Of a stretch of 12,827 nucleotides of DNA, positions 6,052 to 12,827 are shown piece after piece. How positions within the stretch are numbered: the stretch's first letter is position 1; each line of letters starts with the position of its first letter. The DNA is from Clostridiales bacterium. GTDB taxonomy: Bacteria > Bacillota > Clostridia > WRLR01. The notes under the pieces are model-generated. The model was given only the letters and a program-made list of their open reading frames with translations. It did not search any database and was not told the origin of the DNA. Both the position numbers and the translations under genes were made by a program. Where the stretch lies: contig JAISFK010000049.1 of NCBI GenBank assembly GCA_031263625.1, positions 1-12,827 of the forward strand, in the 5' to 3' direction.

Positions 6052-6944
6052 ACGCGATTGAGTTTGACCAAGGCAGGCACTTGGACCTGATCCTTTTAGG
6101 CAGGGCGGCGATCGACTTTAACCCGGTCGATTATTACATGACGCTGGCGGAGAGCACGACATTCAAAAAATATGTGGGCGGCTCGCCCGCGAACATCGCG
6201 GCCGGCCTGTCGCGGCTCGGGAAAAAGTGCGGTTTTCTCGGCAGGGTGTCCGATGATCGGTTCGGCGATTTCGTGACGGATTTCTTCAAGTCGGAAGGCA
6301 TAGACACCTCGCGGATGCGCCGATGCGCGAACGGCGAAAAGCTGGGGCTCACCTTTACCGAAATACTCAGCCCGAGCGAAAGCAGCATCCTCATGTACAG
6401 GAACGGGGCGGCGGATCTGGCGCTGGACGTGGGCGACATAGACGGGGAATACGTCAAAAGCGCGAAGGCCCTGCTGATCTCCGGCACGGCGCTGTGCGAG
6501 AGCCCGTCGCGCGAGGCCGCCTTCAAGGCGATCTTTCTGGCGAGGCGGGCGAACACCCCGATCATTTTTGACATCGACTATCGGGAATATAATTGGAAAA
6601 GCAAAGACGAAATGTCAATTTATTATTGGATGGCGGCGCGCGAGGCGGCGATAATCCTTGGATCGCGCGAGGAATACGACATCGCGGAGACGCTGGCGGC
6701 GCCGGGCATGGACGACGCGCAGAGCGCGGCGTACTGGCACGGCATGAACGCCAAGATCGTCGTCATAAAGCACGGCAGGAAAGGCTCCGCGGCGTATGCG
6801 CCGGGCGGCGGGAGGTATTCGATAAAGCCGTTCCCCGGTATACTCGTGTTCGATTGGAAATTCCGACCGCAATTTGCGGTCGGACAGAGGAAACGAGTAT
6901 TACTGACTCGCGTTAATGGAAAATTCAAATGCTCGTCAGTATAA
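6048..6944 (+). CDS. iolC: 5-dehydro-2-deoxygluconokinase IolC, N-terminal part, truncated by MITE
   Basis: PfkB/ribokinase-family sugar kinase that would phosphorylate 5-dehydro-2-deoxy-D-gluconate with ATP. Family blocks are clear: GRAAIDFNP at 18-26, the substrate-binding signature GGSPANIAAGLSRLG from 44, GRVSDDRFG, LMYRNGAADLAL, LISGTALCESPSREA, and IIFDIDYREYNW, typical of IolC. At about residue 264, after KPFPG, the frame enters MITE copy 3. It then encodes about 34 foreign basic residues ending in CSSV, with the stop TAA formed at the right TA junction. The product lacks the GGGD segment with the catalytic aspartate and the ATP-site C-terminus, so it should be inactive alone. Removal of the 103-bp insertion gives a normal 339-residue kinase. 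ATG overlaps the iolJ stop, with an AGGGAGGG site upstream. Confidence 0.85.
   Translation: MNAIEFDQGRHLDLILLGRAAIDFNPVDYYMTLAESTTFKKYVGGSPANIAAGLSRLGKKCGFLGRVSDDRFGDFVTDFFKSEGIDTSRMRRCANGEKLGLTFTEILSPSESSILMYRNGAADLALDVGDIDGEYVKSAKALLISGTALCESPSREAAFKAIFLARRANTPIIFDIDYREYNWKSKDEMSIYYWMAAREAAIILGSREEYDIAETLAAPGMDDAQSAAYWHGMNAKIVVIKHGRKGSAAYAPGGGRYSIKPFPGILVFDWKFRPQFAVGQRKRVLLTRVNGKFKCSSV
6839..6943 (-). mobile_element. MITE-like element, copy 3 (complete, inverted) with TA duplication
   Basis: A 101-bp element (6841-6941) lies in inverse orientation to copies 1 and 2, flanked by TA at 6839-6840 and 6942-6943. It is one base longer than copy 2. The added total is therefore 103 bp, which shifts the iolC frame instead of only adding stops. 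Reverse complement aligns with copy 2 over its whole length, including the CCGACCGCAA palindrome. In this orientation the element is open in the kinase frame throughout. Confidence 0.85.
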
Positions 6945-7170
6945 CGCGCTGAAAGGCTTTGGCGGCGGCGACGGGTATGCGTCCGCGTTCCTGTACGGCG
7001 TTTTTGAGGGGCTGGACTTGGCGGAGTGCCTGGAGCTCGGCAGCGCCTCCGCGTCGCTTCTGGTGGCGTCCCACGGCTGCGCCCCAAACATGCCGGCGCT
7101 CGGCGCGCTGAGAGAGTTCATAGCCGACAGCAAAAAGCGGCATGGCGACATGGTCGCCATGGATGATTAA
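6916..7170 (+). pseudogene. iolC: IolC kinase, C-terminal part separated by MITE
   Basis: This frame carries the missing end of IolC: LKGFGGGDGYASAFLYG (PfkB signature 2 with the catalytic aspartate in GGGD), then LGSASASLLVASHGCAPNMP and a short C-terminus ending at 7170. An ATG at 6916 lies within the MITE and would add about ten residues, but it has no clear ribosome site. It overlaps the upstream half in another frame. Whether the two halves are made separately and assemble cannot be told from sequence; loss of function is simpler. Confidence 0.8.
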
Positions 7171-7189
7171 TCGAGGGGAGGCGCCTTGC

Positions 7190-9013
7190 ATGCTTATGAC
7201 AGTCGCGCAGGCATTGGTCAGGTTTTTGGACATGCAGTACATTTCATTCGACGGCGTTGAGAATAAATTCGTCGAGGGGATTTTTACGATATTCGGCCAC
7301 GGGATAGCCGTGGGGCTCGGGCAGGCGTTGGACGAGAACCCTGGCGGGCTGAAGGTGTTCCAGGACAGGAACGAGCAGGGCATGTGCCATGCGGCCGCGG
7401 CCTTCGCCAAGCAGCTGAACCGGAGGCGGATCATCCCGTGCGCCTCGTCGGTGGGGCCGGGGGCGGCGAACATGGTGACGGCCTGCGCCACGGCCACGGT
7501 GAACAACATTCCGCTGCTGGTGTTCCCGGCGGACACGTTCGCGACGCGCCAGCCCGATCCCGTTTTGCAGCAGCTTGAGCAGAGCGGCAGCCTCTCCATC
7601 ACGACGAACGACGCGTTCAAGCCCGTGTGCAAGTACTGGGACAGGATAACCCGCCCAGAGCAGCTCATGACGGCGATGATAAACGCCATGCGCGTCCTCG
7701 CGGACCCCGCGGAGACGGGCGCCGTGTGCATAGCCCTGCCGCAGGACACGGAGGGCGAGAGCTGGGACTACCCGGAATATTTCTTCCAAAAACGCGTGCA
7801 CCGCGTCGCCCGGCCCGTCGCGTCCCCGGAAGAGCTGGCGGACGCGGCCGCCGCCATCATGGGCGCGCGGCGCCCGCTGGTCATTGTCGGCGGCGGCGTC
7901 AAATACTCGGAGGCCGGCGAAACGCTCGAAAATTTCTGCGCCGAGCTGGGCGCGCCGTTCGGCGAAACGCAAGCCGGCAAGAGCGCCTGCCGATCCGGGC
8001 ACCCCATGTGCCTGGGCGGCATAGGCGTGACCGGCACCCTGGCCGCGAATACGATCGCGGAGAGCGCCGACGTCGTCATCGCGGTCGGAACGCGGCTGGG
8101 CGATTTCGCGACGGCATCCAAAAGCCTTTTCAAAAACCCCGGAGTGAAGATCGTGACCATCAACAACAATCGCTATCACGCCTCCAAGATGGACGCCGTG
8201 GCGGCGGTCGGCGACGCGAAGGCGACGCTTGAGGCCCTGGGCGCGATTCTTAAAGGCAGGGGATACCGCTCCGCATACGGCGGCGAGATTCAAAGCGCCA
8301 AAGCCGCGTGGGGCGAGGAGATGGCCCGGCTTTCCGGCTACTCTTACGGCGAGGGCTTCGAGCCGATCATCAAGAAGCGCGACCCGCGCACCGTGCCGGA
8401 ATTTGTGAGCCTCACAAGGGGCGTCGTCACCCAGACCGCCGCCATAGCCGCCGTCCGGGAGTGCATAGGCGCCGACGACGTGATCGTCACGGCCGGCGGG
8501 AGCCTGCCGAGCTGCCTGCAGCGCATGTGGACGACAGACAGGCGCGGGGCCTATCACGCCGAGTACGGCTACTCTTGCATGGGGTACGAGATCGCCGGCG
8601 CGCTGGGCGTCAAGCTGGCCGATCCCGCGCACGAGGTTTACGCCTTTGTAGGCGACGCGAGCTTCCAGATGCTGCACAGCGAGATCATGACGGCCGTGCA
8701 GGAGCGCGCGAAGATAAACATTCTCGTGTTCGACAACTGCGGGTTCGGGTGCATCAACAACCTGCAAATGAACCACGGCGTGGGGAGCCTGGCCACGGAA
8801 TTTCGCTACCGGGACGAAAACGGCGAGACAAAGGGCGGGCTGATCCCCGTGGACTACGCGAAAGTGGGCGAGGGCTATGGGCTTGCCGCCTATACCGCCC
8901 GCACTGCGGACGAGCTGAAAGCGGCGATTGCGGACGCGAGAGCGCAGGTGGGTTCCACGCTGATCGACGTGAAGGTCATACCCAAGACAATGACGGACGG
9001 ATACGGGGCGTGA
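7190..9013 (+). CDS. iolD: 3D-(3,5/4)-trihydroxycyclohexane-1,2-dione hydrolase IolD
   Basis: Thiamine-diphosphate enzyme that hydrolytically opens the six-carbon ring of trihydroxycyclohexanedione to 5-deoxyglucuronate. The 607-residue protein has the three-domain layout of the acetolactate synthase superfamily. The N-terminal domain carries RNEQGMCHAA, with the ThDP-activating glutamate E62. The central domain is Rossmann-like (GGGVKYS, ADVVIAVGTRLGD). The C-terminal ThDP motif begins GDAS at 488-491 and closes with DNCGFGCINN at 515-524. I start at ATG 7190 (MLMTVAQALVRFL) because GAGGGGAGG lies just upstream at 7173-7181. An upstream in-frame ATG at 7142 would overlap the iolC remnant and has no site. 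Length is close to Bacillus IolD. Confidence 0.92.
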   Translation: MLMTVAQALVRFLDMQYISFDGVENKFVEGIFTIFGHGIAVGLGQALDENPGGLKVFQDRNEQGMCHAAAAFAKQLNRRRIIPCASSVGPGAANMVTACATATVNNIPLLVFPADTFATRQPDPVLQQLEQSGSLSITTNDAFKPVCKYWDRITRPEQLMTAMINAMRVLADPAETGAVCIALPQDTEGESWDYPEYFFQKRVHRVARPVASPEELADAAAAIMGARRPLVIVGGGVKYSEAGETLENFCAELGAPFGETQAGKSACRSGHPMCLGGIGVTGTLAANTIAESADVVIAVGTRLGDFATASKSLFKNPGVKIVTINNNRYHASKMDAVAAVGDAKATLEALGAILKGRGYRSAYGGEIQSAKAAWGEEMARLSGYSYGEGFEPIIKKRDPRTVPEFVSLTRGVVTQTAAIAAVRECIGADDVIVTAGGSLPSCLQRMWTTDRRGAYHAEYGYSCMGYEIAGALGVKLADPAHEVYAFVGDASFQMLHSEIMTAVQERAKINILVFDNCGFGCINNLQMNHGVGSLATEFRYRDENGETKGGLIPVDYAKVGEGYGLAAYTARTADELKAAIADARAQVGSTLIDVKVIPKTMTDGYGA

Positions 9014-9145
9014 TGGAATGTGGGCGTGGCCTGCACGGCGGCGAAGCCAGAGGCGAGGGAGGCCGCGGCGCGGGTTCTGGACATGCGCGGGCGCGCGCGC
9101 AAATATTGACGGGCGCGCACAAATATTGAAAGGGAGGGCATGGGA
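9014..9145 (+). other. Short spacer with imperfect tandem duplication
   Basis: The gap between iolD and iolB holds a near-duplicate of about 20 bases: GGGCGCGCGCGCAAATATTG at 9089-9108 and GGGCGCGCACAAATATTG at 9111-9128. A 38-codon frame overlaps the iolD stop as TGATG (9013-9129). It encodes only a Gly/Arg/Ala-rich sequence without recognisable features, so I do not call it a gene. The iolB ribosome site GGGAGG lies at 9132-9137. Confidence 0.6.
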
Positions 9146-10006
9146 ATGAGCGGGGAGAAAGCCGGGGAAAGAGCCGGAAAAGAAGCCGGAGAAAGAGCCG
9201 GAAAAAAAGTGTTCGGGTATCCCGAATACAAAAAAGACGGGGAGAAAATTCTGACGGAGTACGACGGGCCCTACAGCGACATGCTGATGGACATCCGCGT
9301 ATACCGCATGGGCGCCGGCGAAAGCCGGACGTTCATGCGCGAGGGGGAAGAAACGGCCGTCCTGCTGCTGGGCGGGCGCGTGTCCCTAAGCTGGGAAGGG
9401 CGCAGCCGCGAGGTTTCCAGAAAGAGCGTGTTCGCCGAGGGGCCGTGGTGCCTGCACGTCCCGGCAGGGGTAAAAATAGGGGTCAGCGCGGCGGGCGATT
9501 CGGAAATTCTCGTGCAGCGCGCGCGGAACGAGGCGCGCTTTTCAAGCGCGCTCCGCGGCCCGGCCGACGCGCCGTGGAAAGACGCGTGCCGCGGCAAGTT
9601 CGGCGACACGGCCAACCGCCTTGTCAACACGATCTTCGATTACGCCAGCGCCCCATATTCCAACATGGTTTTGGGCGAAGTGCTGAACGACCGGGGGAAC
9701 TGGTCGGGCTACATCCCCCACGCGCACCCCCAGCCGGAAGCTTACTATTTTCTGTTCGACAGGCCGGAGGGATTCGGGGCGAGCTTTGTCGGCGACGATG
9801 TCTATAAAAGCGTAAGCGGGAGCTTTGCCGCCATACCGGGGGGCAAGACGCATCCCCAGGCGTGCGCGCCGGGGTTTGCCATGTACACCTGCTGGATGAT
9901 AAGGCATTTGGACGGCAATCCATGGACAGACAGGATAGACGACCCGCGATACGCCTGGCTGCACGGCGCCAGTGCAGCAGCCCAGAAGTCCAACAGTATA
10001 AGTTGA
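9146..10006 (+). CDS. iolB: 5-deoxy-glucuronate isomerase IolB
   Basis: Metal-dependent cupin of the KduI/IolB family that converts 5-deoxy-D-glucuronate to 5-dehydro-2-deoxy-D-gluconate, the substrate of IolC. The bicupin-like 286-residue protein shows GNWSGYIPHAHPQPEAYYF, giving H192, H194 and E198 as likely metal ligands, and H236 in KTHPQA as the fourth. PWTDRIDDPRYAW lies near the C-terminus. I choose ATG 9146 because GGGAGG at 9132-9137 is 8 bases away. ATG 9140 would be only 2 bases from it. Residues 3-21 are an unusual Gly/Glu/Lys/Ala/Arg repeat preceding the conserved part, making the protein slightly longer than Bacillus IolB. Confidence 0.9.
   Translation: MSGEKAGERAGKEAGERAGKKVFGYPEYKKDGEKILTEYDGPYSDMLMDIRVYRMGAGESRTFMREGEETAVLLLGGRVSLSWEGRSREVSRKSVFAEGPWCLHVPAGVKIGVSAAGDSEILVQRARNEARFSSALRGPADAPWKDACRGKFGDTANRLVNTIFDYASAPYSNMVLGEVLNDRGNWSGYIPHAHPQPEAYYFLFDRPEGFGASFVGDDVYKSVSGSFAAIPGGKTHPQACAPGFAMYTCWMIRHLDGNPWTDRIDDPRYAWLHGASAAAQKSNSIS
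9155..9202 (+). repeat. Four tandem 12-bp units at the iolB N-terminus
   Basis: Units GAGAAAGCCGGG, GAAAGAGCCGGA, AAAGAAGCCGGA and GAAAGAGCCGGA follow each other without gap. They encode a charged four-residue period (E/K-K/R/E-A-G). The repeat lies right after the start codon, before the first conserved residues (VFGYPEY). It keeps the frame, so unit number could vary without destroying the enzyme. Confidence 0.85.
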
Positions 10007-10025
10007 ATTAAGGAGGATGACCAAA

Positions 10026-11243
10026 ATGCCGGACAGGTTTTGCATCCCCAGGCTGATAATCAGCGGGGAGGGCGCGCTGGGCGAGTCGGGCGCGGAATTT
10101 AGGGGCATGGGAGCCAAAGCACTGATCGTGTCCGACGCCACGATGCGCAAGCTCGGCAACACGGACAGGCTGGCCGCCGTTATGGACGGCCAAGGCGTGA
10201 AATACAGCCTTTTTTGCGAAGTAAATTCCGAGCCCACGGACGCGATTGTGCTGCAAGGCGCCAGGCAGTACATTGGGGAATGCTGCGATTTTCTGGTCGC
10301 CATAGGCGGGGGCAGCCCTATCGACGCCATGAAGGCGATAGGCATCGTTGCGGCGCATGGCGGCGTTCCGAGGGATTATATGGGCAAGACCGTAGGCGGC
10401 GGCCTGCCGCCCATGGCCGCGATACCGACGACGGCGGGCACGGGTTCCGAAGCCACGCAGTTCACGATCATTGCCGATACGGGCAGCGGGGTAAAGATGC
10501 TGCTGAAAGGGCCGGGCCTCATGCCTTCGCTCGCAGTGGCCGACCCGGCGTTCACGGCGACCGCGCCTCCGGCCGTGACCGCCAATACCGGGCTGGACGC
10601 GCTGTGCCACGCGATGGAGGCGTTCCTTTCAAAAAAAGCCCAGCCGCTGTCCGACACGTTCGCGGTTTCGGCGGCCAGGCGGATACTGTCGAATTTGCGC
10701 GGCGCCTGCGAGGAGCCCGGCAATATGGAAAGGCGCGGCCAGATGGCGCTCGCGGCCACCGAGGCGGGCATCGCGTTTAGCAATTCCTCCGTAACGCTTG
10801 TTCACGGCATGAGCCGCCCCATTGGCGCGCTGTTCCATGTGCCGCACGGGCTGTCGAACGCCGTGCTTATGGAGGCGTGTTTCCGGCTTGTCCGCGAGAG
10901 GGCCGAAGCCCGCTTCGCGGATCTCGCGAGAGCGTGCGGCATGGGCGGCGGCGGCTCAGGCGGTGGCCCAGGCGGTGGCTCAGGCGGTGGCTCGGACGGT
11001 AACTCAGGCGGCGGCAACTCAGACGCCGCCGACCGGCTGCTGTCGGCGGTATCCGGGCTGCTCCGCGCCCTCAAGGTTCCCAGCCTGAAAGAATATGGGA
11101 TCGACAGGGCGGCATTTTTGGAGCAGATACCCAAAATGACCGAAGACGCCCTGATGAGCGGCAGCCCCGCAAATACGCCGTGCGCCGTGTCAAGCGGCGA
11201 CATTGCCAGGCTATATGAGGATTTGTGGCAGAATTTAAATTAA
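10026..11243 (+). CDS. Iron-containing alcohol dehydrogenase (group III), possible malonate semialdehyde reductase
   Basis: NAD(P)-dependent oxidoreductase of the iron-activated alcohol dehydrogenase family. Motifs: GGGSPID at 94-100 for the dinucleotide, PTTAGTGSE at 134-142, and iron ligands D191, H195, H260 and H274, with the same spacing as in E. coli FucO. Residues 307-333 are a Gly/Ser tract replacing the variable segment between the conserved ACGMG and the C-terminal helices. I choose ATG 10026 (MPDRFCIPRL) since GGAGG at 10012-10016 is nine bases away. ATG 10017 directly abuts the site. It is the last gene of the operon. With no iolA in view, reduction of malonate semialdehyde to 3-hydroxypropionate is the attractive role, but substrate cannot be read from sequence. 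Confidence 0.87.
   Translation: MPDRFCIPRLIISGEGALGESGAEFRGMGAKALIVSDATMRKLGNTDRLAAVMDGQGVKYSLFCEVNSEPTDAIVLQGARQYIGECCDFLVAIGGGSPIDAMKAIGIVAAHGGVPRDYMGKTVGGGLPPMAAIPTTAGTGSEATQFTIIADTGSGVKMLLKGPGLMPSLAVADPAFTATAPPAVTANTGLDALCHAMEAFLSKKAQPLSDTFAVSAARRILSNLRGACEEPGNMERRGQMALAATEAGIAFSNSSVTLVHGMSRPIGALFHVPHGLSNAVLMEACFRLVRERAEARFADLARACGMGGGGSGGGPGGGSGGGSDGNSGGGNSDAADRLLSAVSGLLRALKVPSLKEYGIDRAAFLEQIPKMTEDALMSGSPANTPCAVSSGDIARLYEDLWQNLN
10944..11024 (+). repeat. In-frame GGCGGTGGCTCA minisatellite in the alcohol dehydrogenase gene
   Basis: About six degenerate copies of a 12-bp unit (GGCGGTGGCTCA and variants with CCA, TCG or AAC) encode Gly-Gly-Gly-Ser-like repeats, residues 307-333. The tract keeps frame and interrupts no known ligand or nucleotide-binding motif. 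Confidence 0.85.
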
Positions 11244-11255
11244 CATCCGGCATAT

Positions 11256-11294
11256 GCGCCAACACGATCTCGTGCTGCAGGAGGTTGTTGGGGC
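11256..11294. terminator. Hairpin between convergent genes, possible terminator
   Basis: GCGCCAACA (11256-11264) can pair with TGTTGGGGC (11286-11294) with one mismatch. A competing small hairpin, CACGA/TCGTG, lies at 11263-11274. The element is in the 92-bp gap between the operon stop at 11243 and the regulator stop at 11338. No T-run follows on either strand, so intrinsic termination is uncertain. Nothing else is seen in the gap. Confidence 0.25.
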
Positions 11295-11335
11295 CTCATC
11301 GTCATTCCGTGCTTGTCCCGGCGAGCAAAAAGCTG

Positions 11336-12827
11336 TCAGCATTGGCGGCTTTTCGCGAGCTTTCTGTAGCCGCTCGGCGTCGTGCCGGTTTCCTTGCGAA
11401 AGGCCCGCAGGAATGTGGTGAGGTTCGTGAAGCCCGCCTTTTCGGCGACCGCCTGTATCGTGTCGCCGGTTTCGCTCAAGAACGACACGGCGCGCTTGAC
11501 GCGGCTCTTGTTCAGAATGTCGGTGAAGCTCTGTCCCGTGGCCTCGTTGAACATGTGGGACAGATAATAGTAGGACACCTCGAATTTCTTTGCTATCGCG
11601 TCTAGGGACAGCGACGGGTCGTCCGAGTGCTCCTGGATGTAGCGCACGACGTGGTTGACAAAGCGCAGGCTTTTCATGTCGTGGCTTTTGCGAATCAAGT
11701 CGCAGGTGAGCCGGTACATGTCCAATATGTCCTCAAAGAGCGCATTGCTGCCGACAGAGGGGCCTAGGGCCTTCAAGGCCGTTGACAGCGGGCTTTTGTC
11801 CTCCAGCTGCAGGGAGTCGTAGACGCGGTACGCGGTCGAGATGAAAGCCTGGTACAGGTAGCGCATCATGACGGGGGAGATGCGGCGCCTGTCCTCGTTC
11901 TCGGCTCTGACCTCCGCAAGCAGCGCCCGGCAGCGCTCGTAGTCGCTCTCGTGGAGCGCGGCCATCACCTGGGCCTCCTTGTCCATGGGATAGTAGATGC
12001 TGGCCGCGGACTGCGCGGCGTCCTCAAACGTGATCAGAGTGTTTTCGCCCGCGCAGGCCCTCATGCTCGCTGCCACCGTCGCCTCGTGAAAGCGCACCGA
12101 CAGGCTGCCTATGCTGAATGTCGCGCTGCTGATGCCGACCAAAGTCTGCGGCTGCCGGCCGCAGAGCGCCTGGAGGGCGGCCCGCAGCTCCGCGAGCATG
12201 TCGCGCTTTTCGGGCCGGTCGTTGACTATCAGGGCTATGTCCGCGGACGAGAGCCGGCATACGGCGGCTGCGGCGCCAAACGGCTCGTCGCCCGCGCACA
12301 GTTCGCAATTTTTCACGAACAGCACATGGAACCTCGGCTCCGGAAACGACAGGCCGCACATGCCCAGCAGGACGCCGATGTCCTGGGCGCTCATCGTGTG
12401 GCTCAGCGTGAGAAGGCTGAGAAGCGCGTCGTTGACGATGCGCGCGGACTGGCTCCGAATCTCCTCCAGAAACTGCTCGTTCTGTTGCCGCGTTTCCTCC
12501 ACTTTCTGCGCAATCAGCGCGTACTCGTCGTTTTTCAAAGGCGCGCCCTCGGGGAAGAACTGCCTGAGCAGCCGGCCCAGCGGCGCGTACTGCCGCCTTG
12601 TCAGCAGCCACGCGAGCAGCACGCCGAACACAGCTATCGCCAGAATGGCCGCCTGCAGCACGCCCTGAAACTGGGCCAGGCTTTTCATGACGTGGGCTTC
12701 GGGGATGTAGAACACGATCCTGAGCTTGGACTTGGCCAGCTCGTGGAAAGAGGCGATGTAGCTCTCCCCGCCGATGCTCGCCCGCCAGTCAGCCGCGGGA
12801 GTACACCGCGCCCCCGTGGGCAGGTGG
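11336..12827 (-). CDS. Membrane-anchored AraC-family transcriptional regulator (partial, N-terminus outside window)
   Basis: The frame is open to the right edge (first full codon at 12826-12824), so the visible 496 residues are the C-terminal portion. Order: the end of an extracytoplasmic sensor-like domain (GESYIASFHELAKSKLRIVFYIPEAH), a membrane segment (about LQAAILAIAVFGVLLAWLL, near 12600-12660), a short juxtamembrane segment (RRQYAPLGRLL), a long cytoplasmic linker, and an AraC DNA-binding domain with two helix-turn-helix motifs. The first is SLDAIAKKFEVSYYYLSHMF; the second is IQAVAEKAGFTNLTTFLRAF. The GTG at 12715 lies inside the sensor region and is not the start. This architecture is common in Clostridia and Paenibacillus near sugar uptake genes. 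Convergent placement suggests, but does not prove, control of the inositol operon. Confidence 0.85.
   Translation of the reverse strand, partial: HLPTGARCTPAADWRASIGGESYIASFHELAKSKLRIVFYIPEAHVMKSLAQFQGVLQAAILAIAVFGVLLAWLLTRRQYAPLGRLLRQFFPEGAPLKNDEYALIAQKVEETRQQNEQFLEEIRSQSARIVNDALLSLLTLSHTMSAQDIGVLLGMCGLSFPEPRFHVLFVKNCELCAGDEPFGAAAAVCRLSSADIALIVNDRPEKRDMLAELRAALQALCGRQPQTLVGISSATFSIGSLSVRFHEATVAASMRACAGENTLITFEDAAQSAASIYYPMDKEAQVMAALHESDYERCRALLAEVRAENEDRRRISPVMMRYLYQAFISTAYRVYDSLQLEDKSPLSTALKALGPSVGSNALFEDILDMYRLTCDLIRKSHDMKSLRFVNHVVRYIQEHSDDPSLSLDAIAKKFEVSYYYLSHMFNEATGQSFTDILNKSRVKRAVSFLSETGDTIQAVAEKAGFTNLTTFLRAFRKETGTTPSGYRKLAKSRQC

Noticed and set aside
6830..6950. Programmed frameshift in iolC
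   Set aside because: There is no slippery site; the break is fully explained by a 101-bp element with TA duplication that has a sister copy at 2588-2691.
7142..7189. Upstream ATG as start of iolD
   Set aside because: It overlaps the end of the iolC remnant and lacks a ribosome site, while ATG 7190 has GAGGGGAGG upstream and matches the family start.
9013..9129. 38-codon small gene between iolD and iolB
   Set aside because: The overlap with the iolD stop looks like coupling, but the sequence is Gly/Arg/Ala repeat-like, has no ribosome site of its own and contains an imperfect duplication.
10017..10025. ATG 10017 as start of the alcohol dehydrogenase
   Set aside because: It immediately abuts the GGAGG motif, too close for initiation; ATG 10026 has the proper nine-base spacing.

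Overview
The window reads as one long myo-inositol catabolism operon on the + strand (about 267-11243), followed by a convergent AraC-type regulator that runs off the right edge. A divergent gene starts at position 46 and leaves by the left edge. Good Shine-Dalgarno sites, stop/start overlaps of the ATGA and TGATG type, iolH and iolJ homologues and a membrane-anchored AraC regulator suggest a GC-rich member of the Bacillota, probably an anaerobic Clostridia-like organism. That placement is inference from gene content, not from a marker gene.

Layout. 1-266: divergent, AT-rich promoter region containing a degenerate copy of a small repeat element. 267-2278: inositol dehydrogenase (iolG-like) and a TIM-barrel isomerase/epimerase-like protein. 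2279-2562: GC-rich repetitive spacer. 2563-4182: GPH-family sugar:cation symporter whose 5' end is interrupted. 4179-5084: iolH. 5128-6051: iolJ aldolase. 6048-7170: iolC kinase, split in two. 7190-9013: iolD. 9146-10006: iolB. 10026-11243: iron-dependent alcohol dehydrogenase. 11336-12827 (minus): sensor-like AraC regulator.

Together these genes would import inositol, oxidise it to 2-keto-inositol (IolG), open the ring (IolD), isomerise 5-deoxyglucuronate (IolB), phosphorylate (IolC) and cleave (IolJ) to DHAP and malonate semialdehyde. No IolE-like dehydratase and no IolA dehydrogenase are visible. The terminal alcohol dehydrogenase may dispose of malonate semialdehyde by reduction, as expected in a fermenter.

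The most striking feature is a roughly 100-bp MITE-like element flanked by TA duplications. Two complete copies sit inside protein-coding genes of this one operon, in the transporter start and just before the catalytic motif of IolC. In both cases removing the element and one TA restores a perfect reading frame. A third, left-truncated copy lies in the operon leader. A second theme is simple-sequence expansion: Gly/Ser tracts in IolJ and the alcohol dehydrogenase, a 12-bp tandem repeat at the IolB N-terminus, and a GC-rich repeat spacer.
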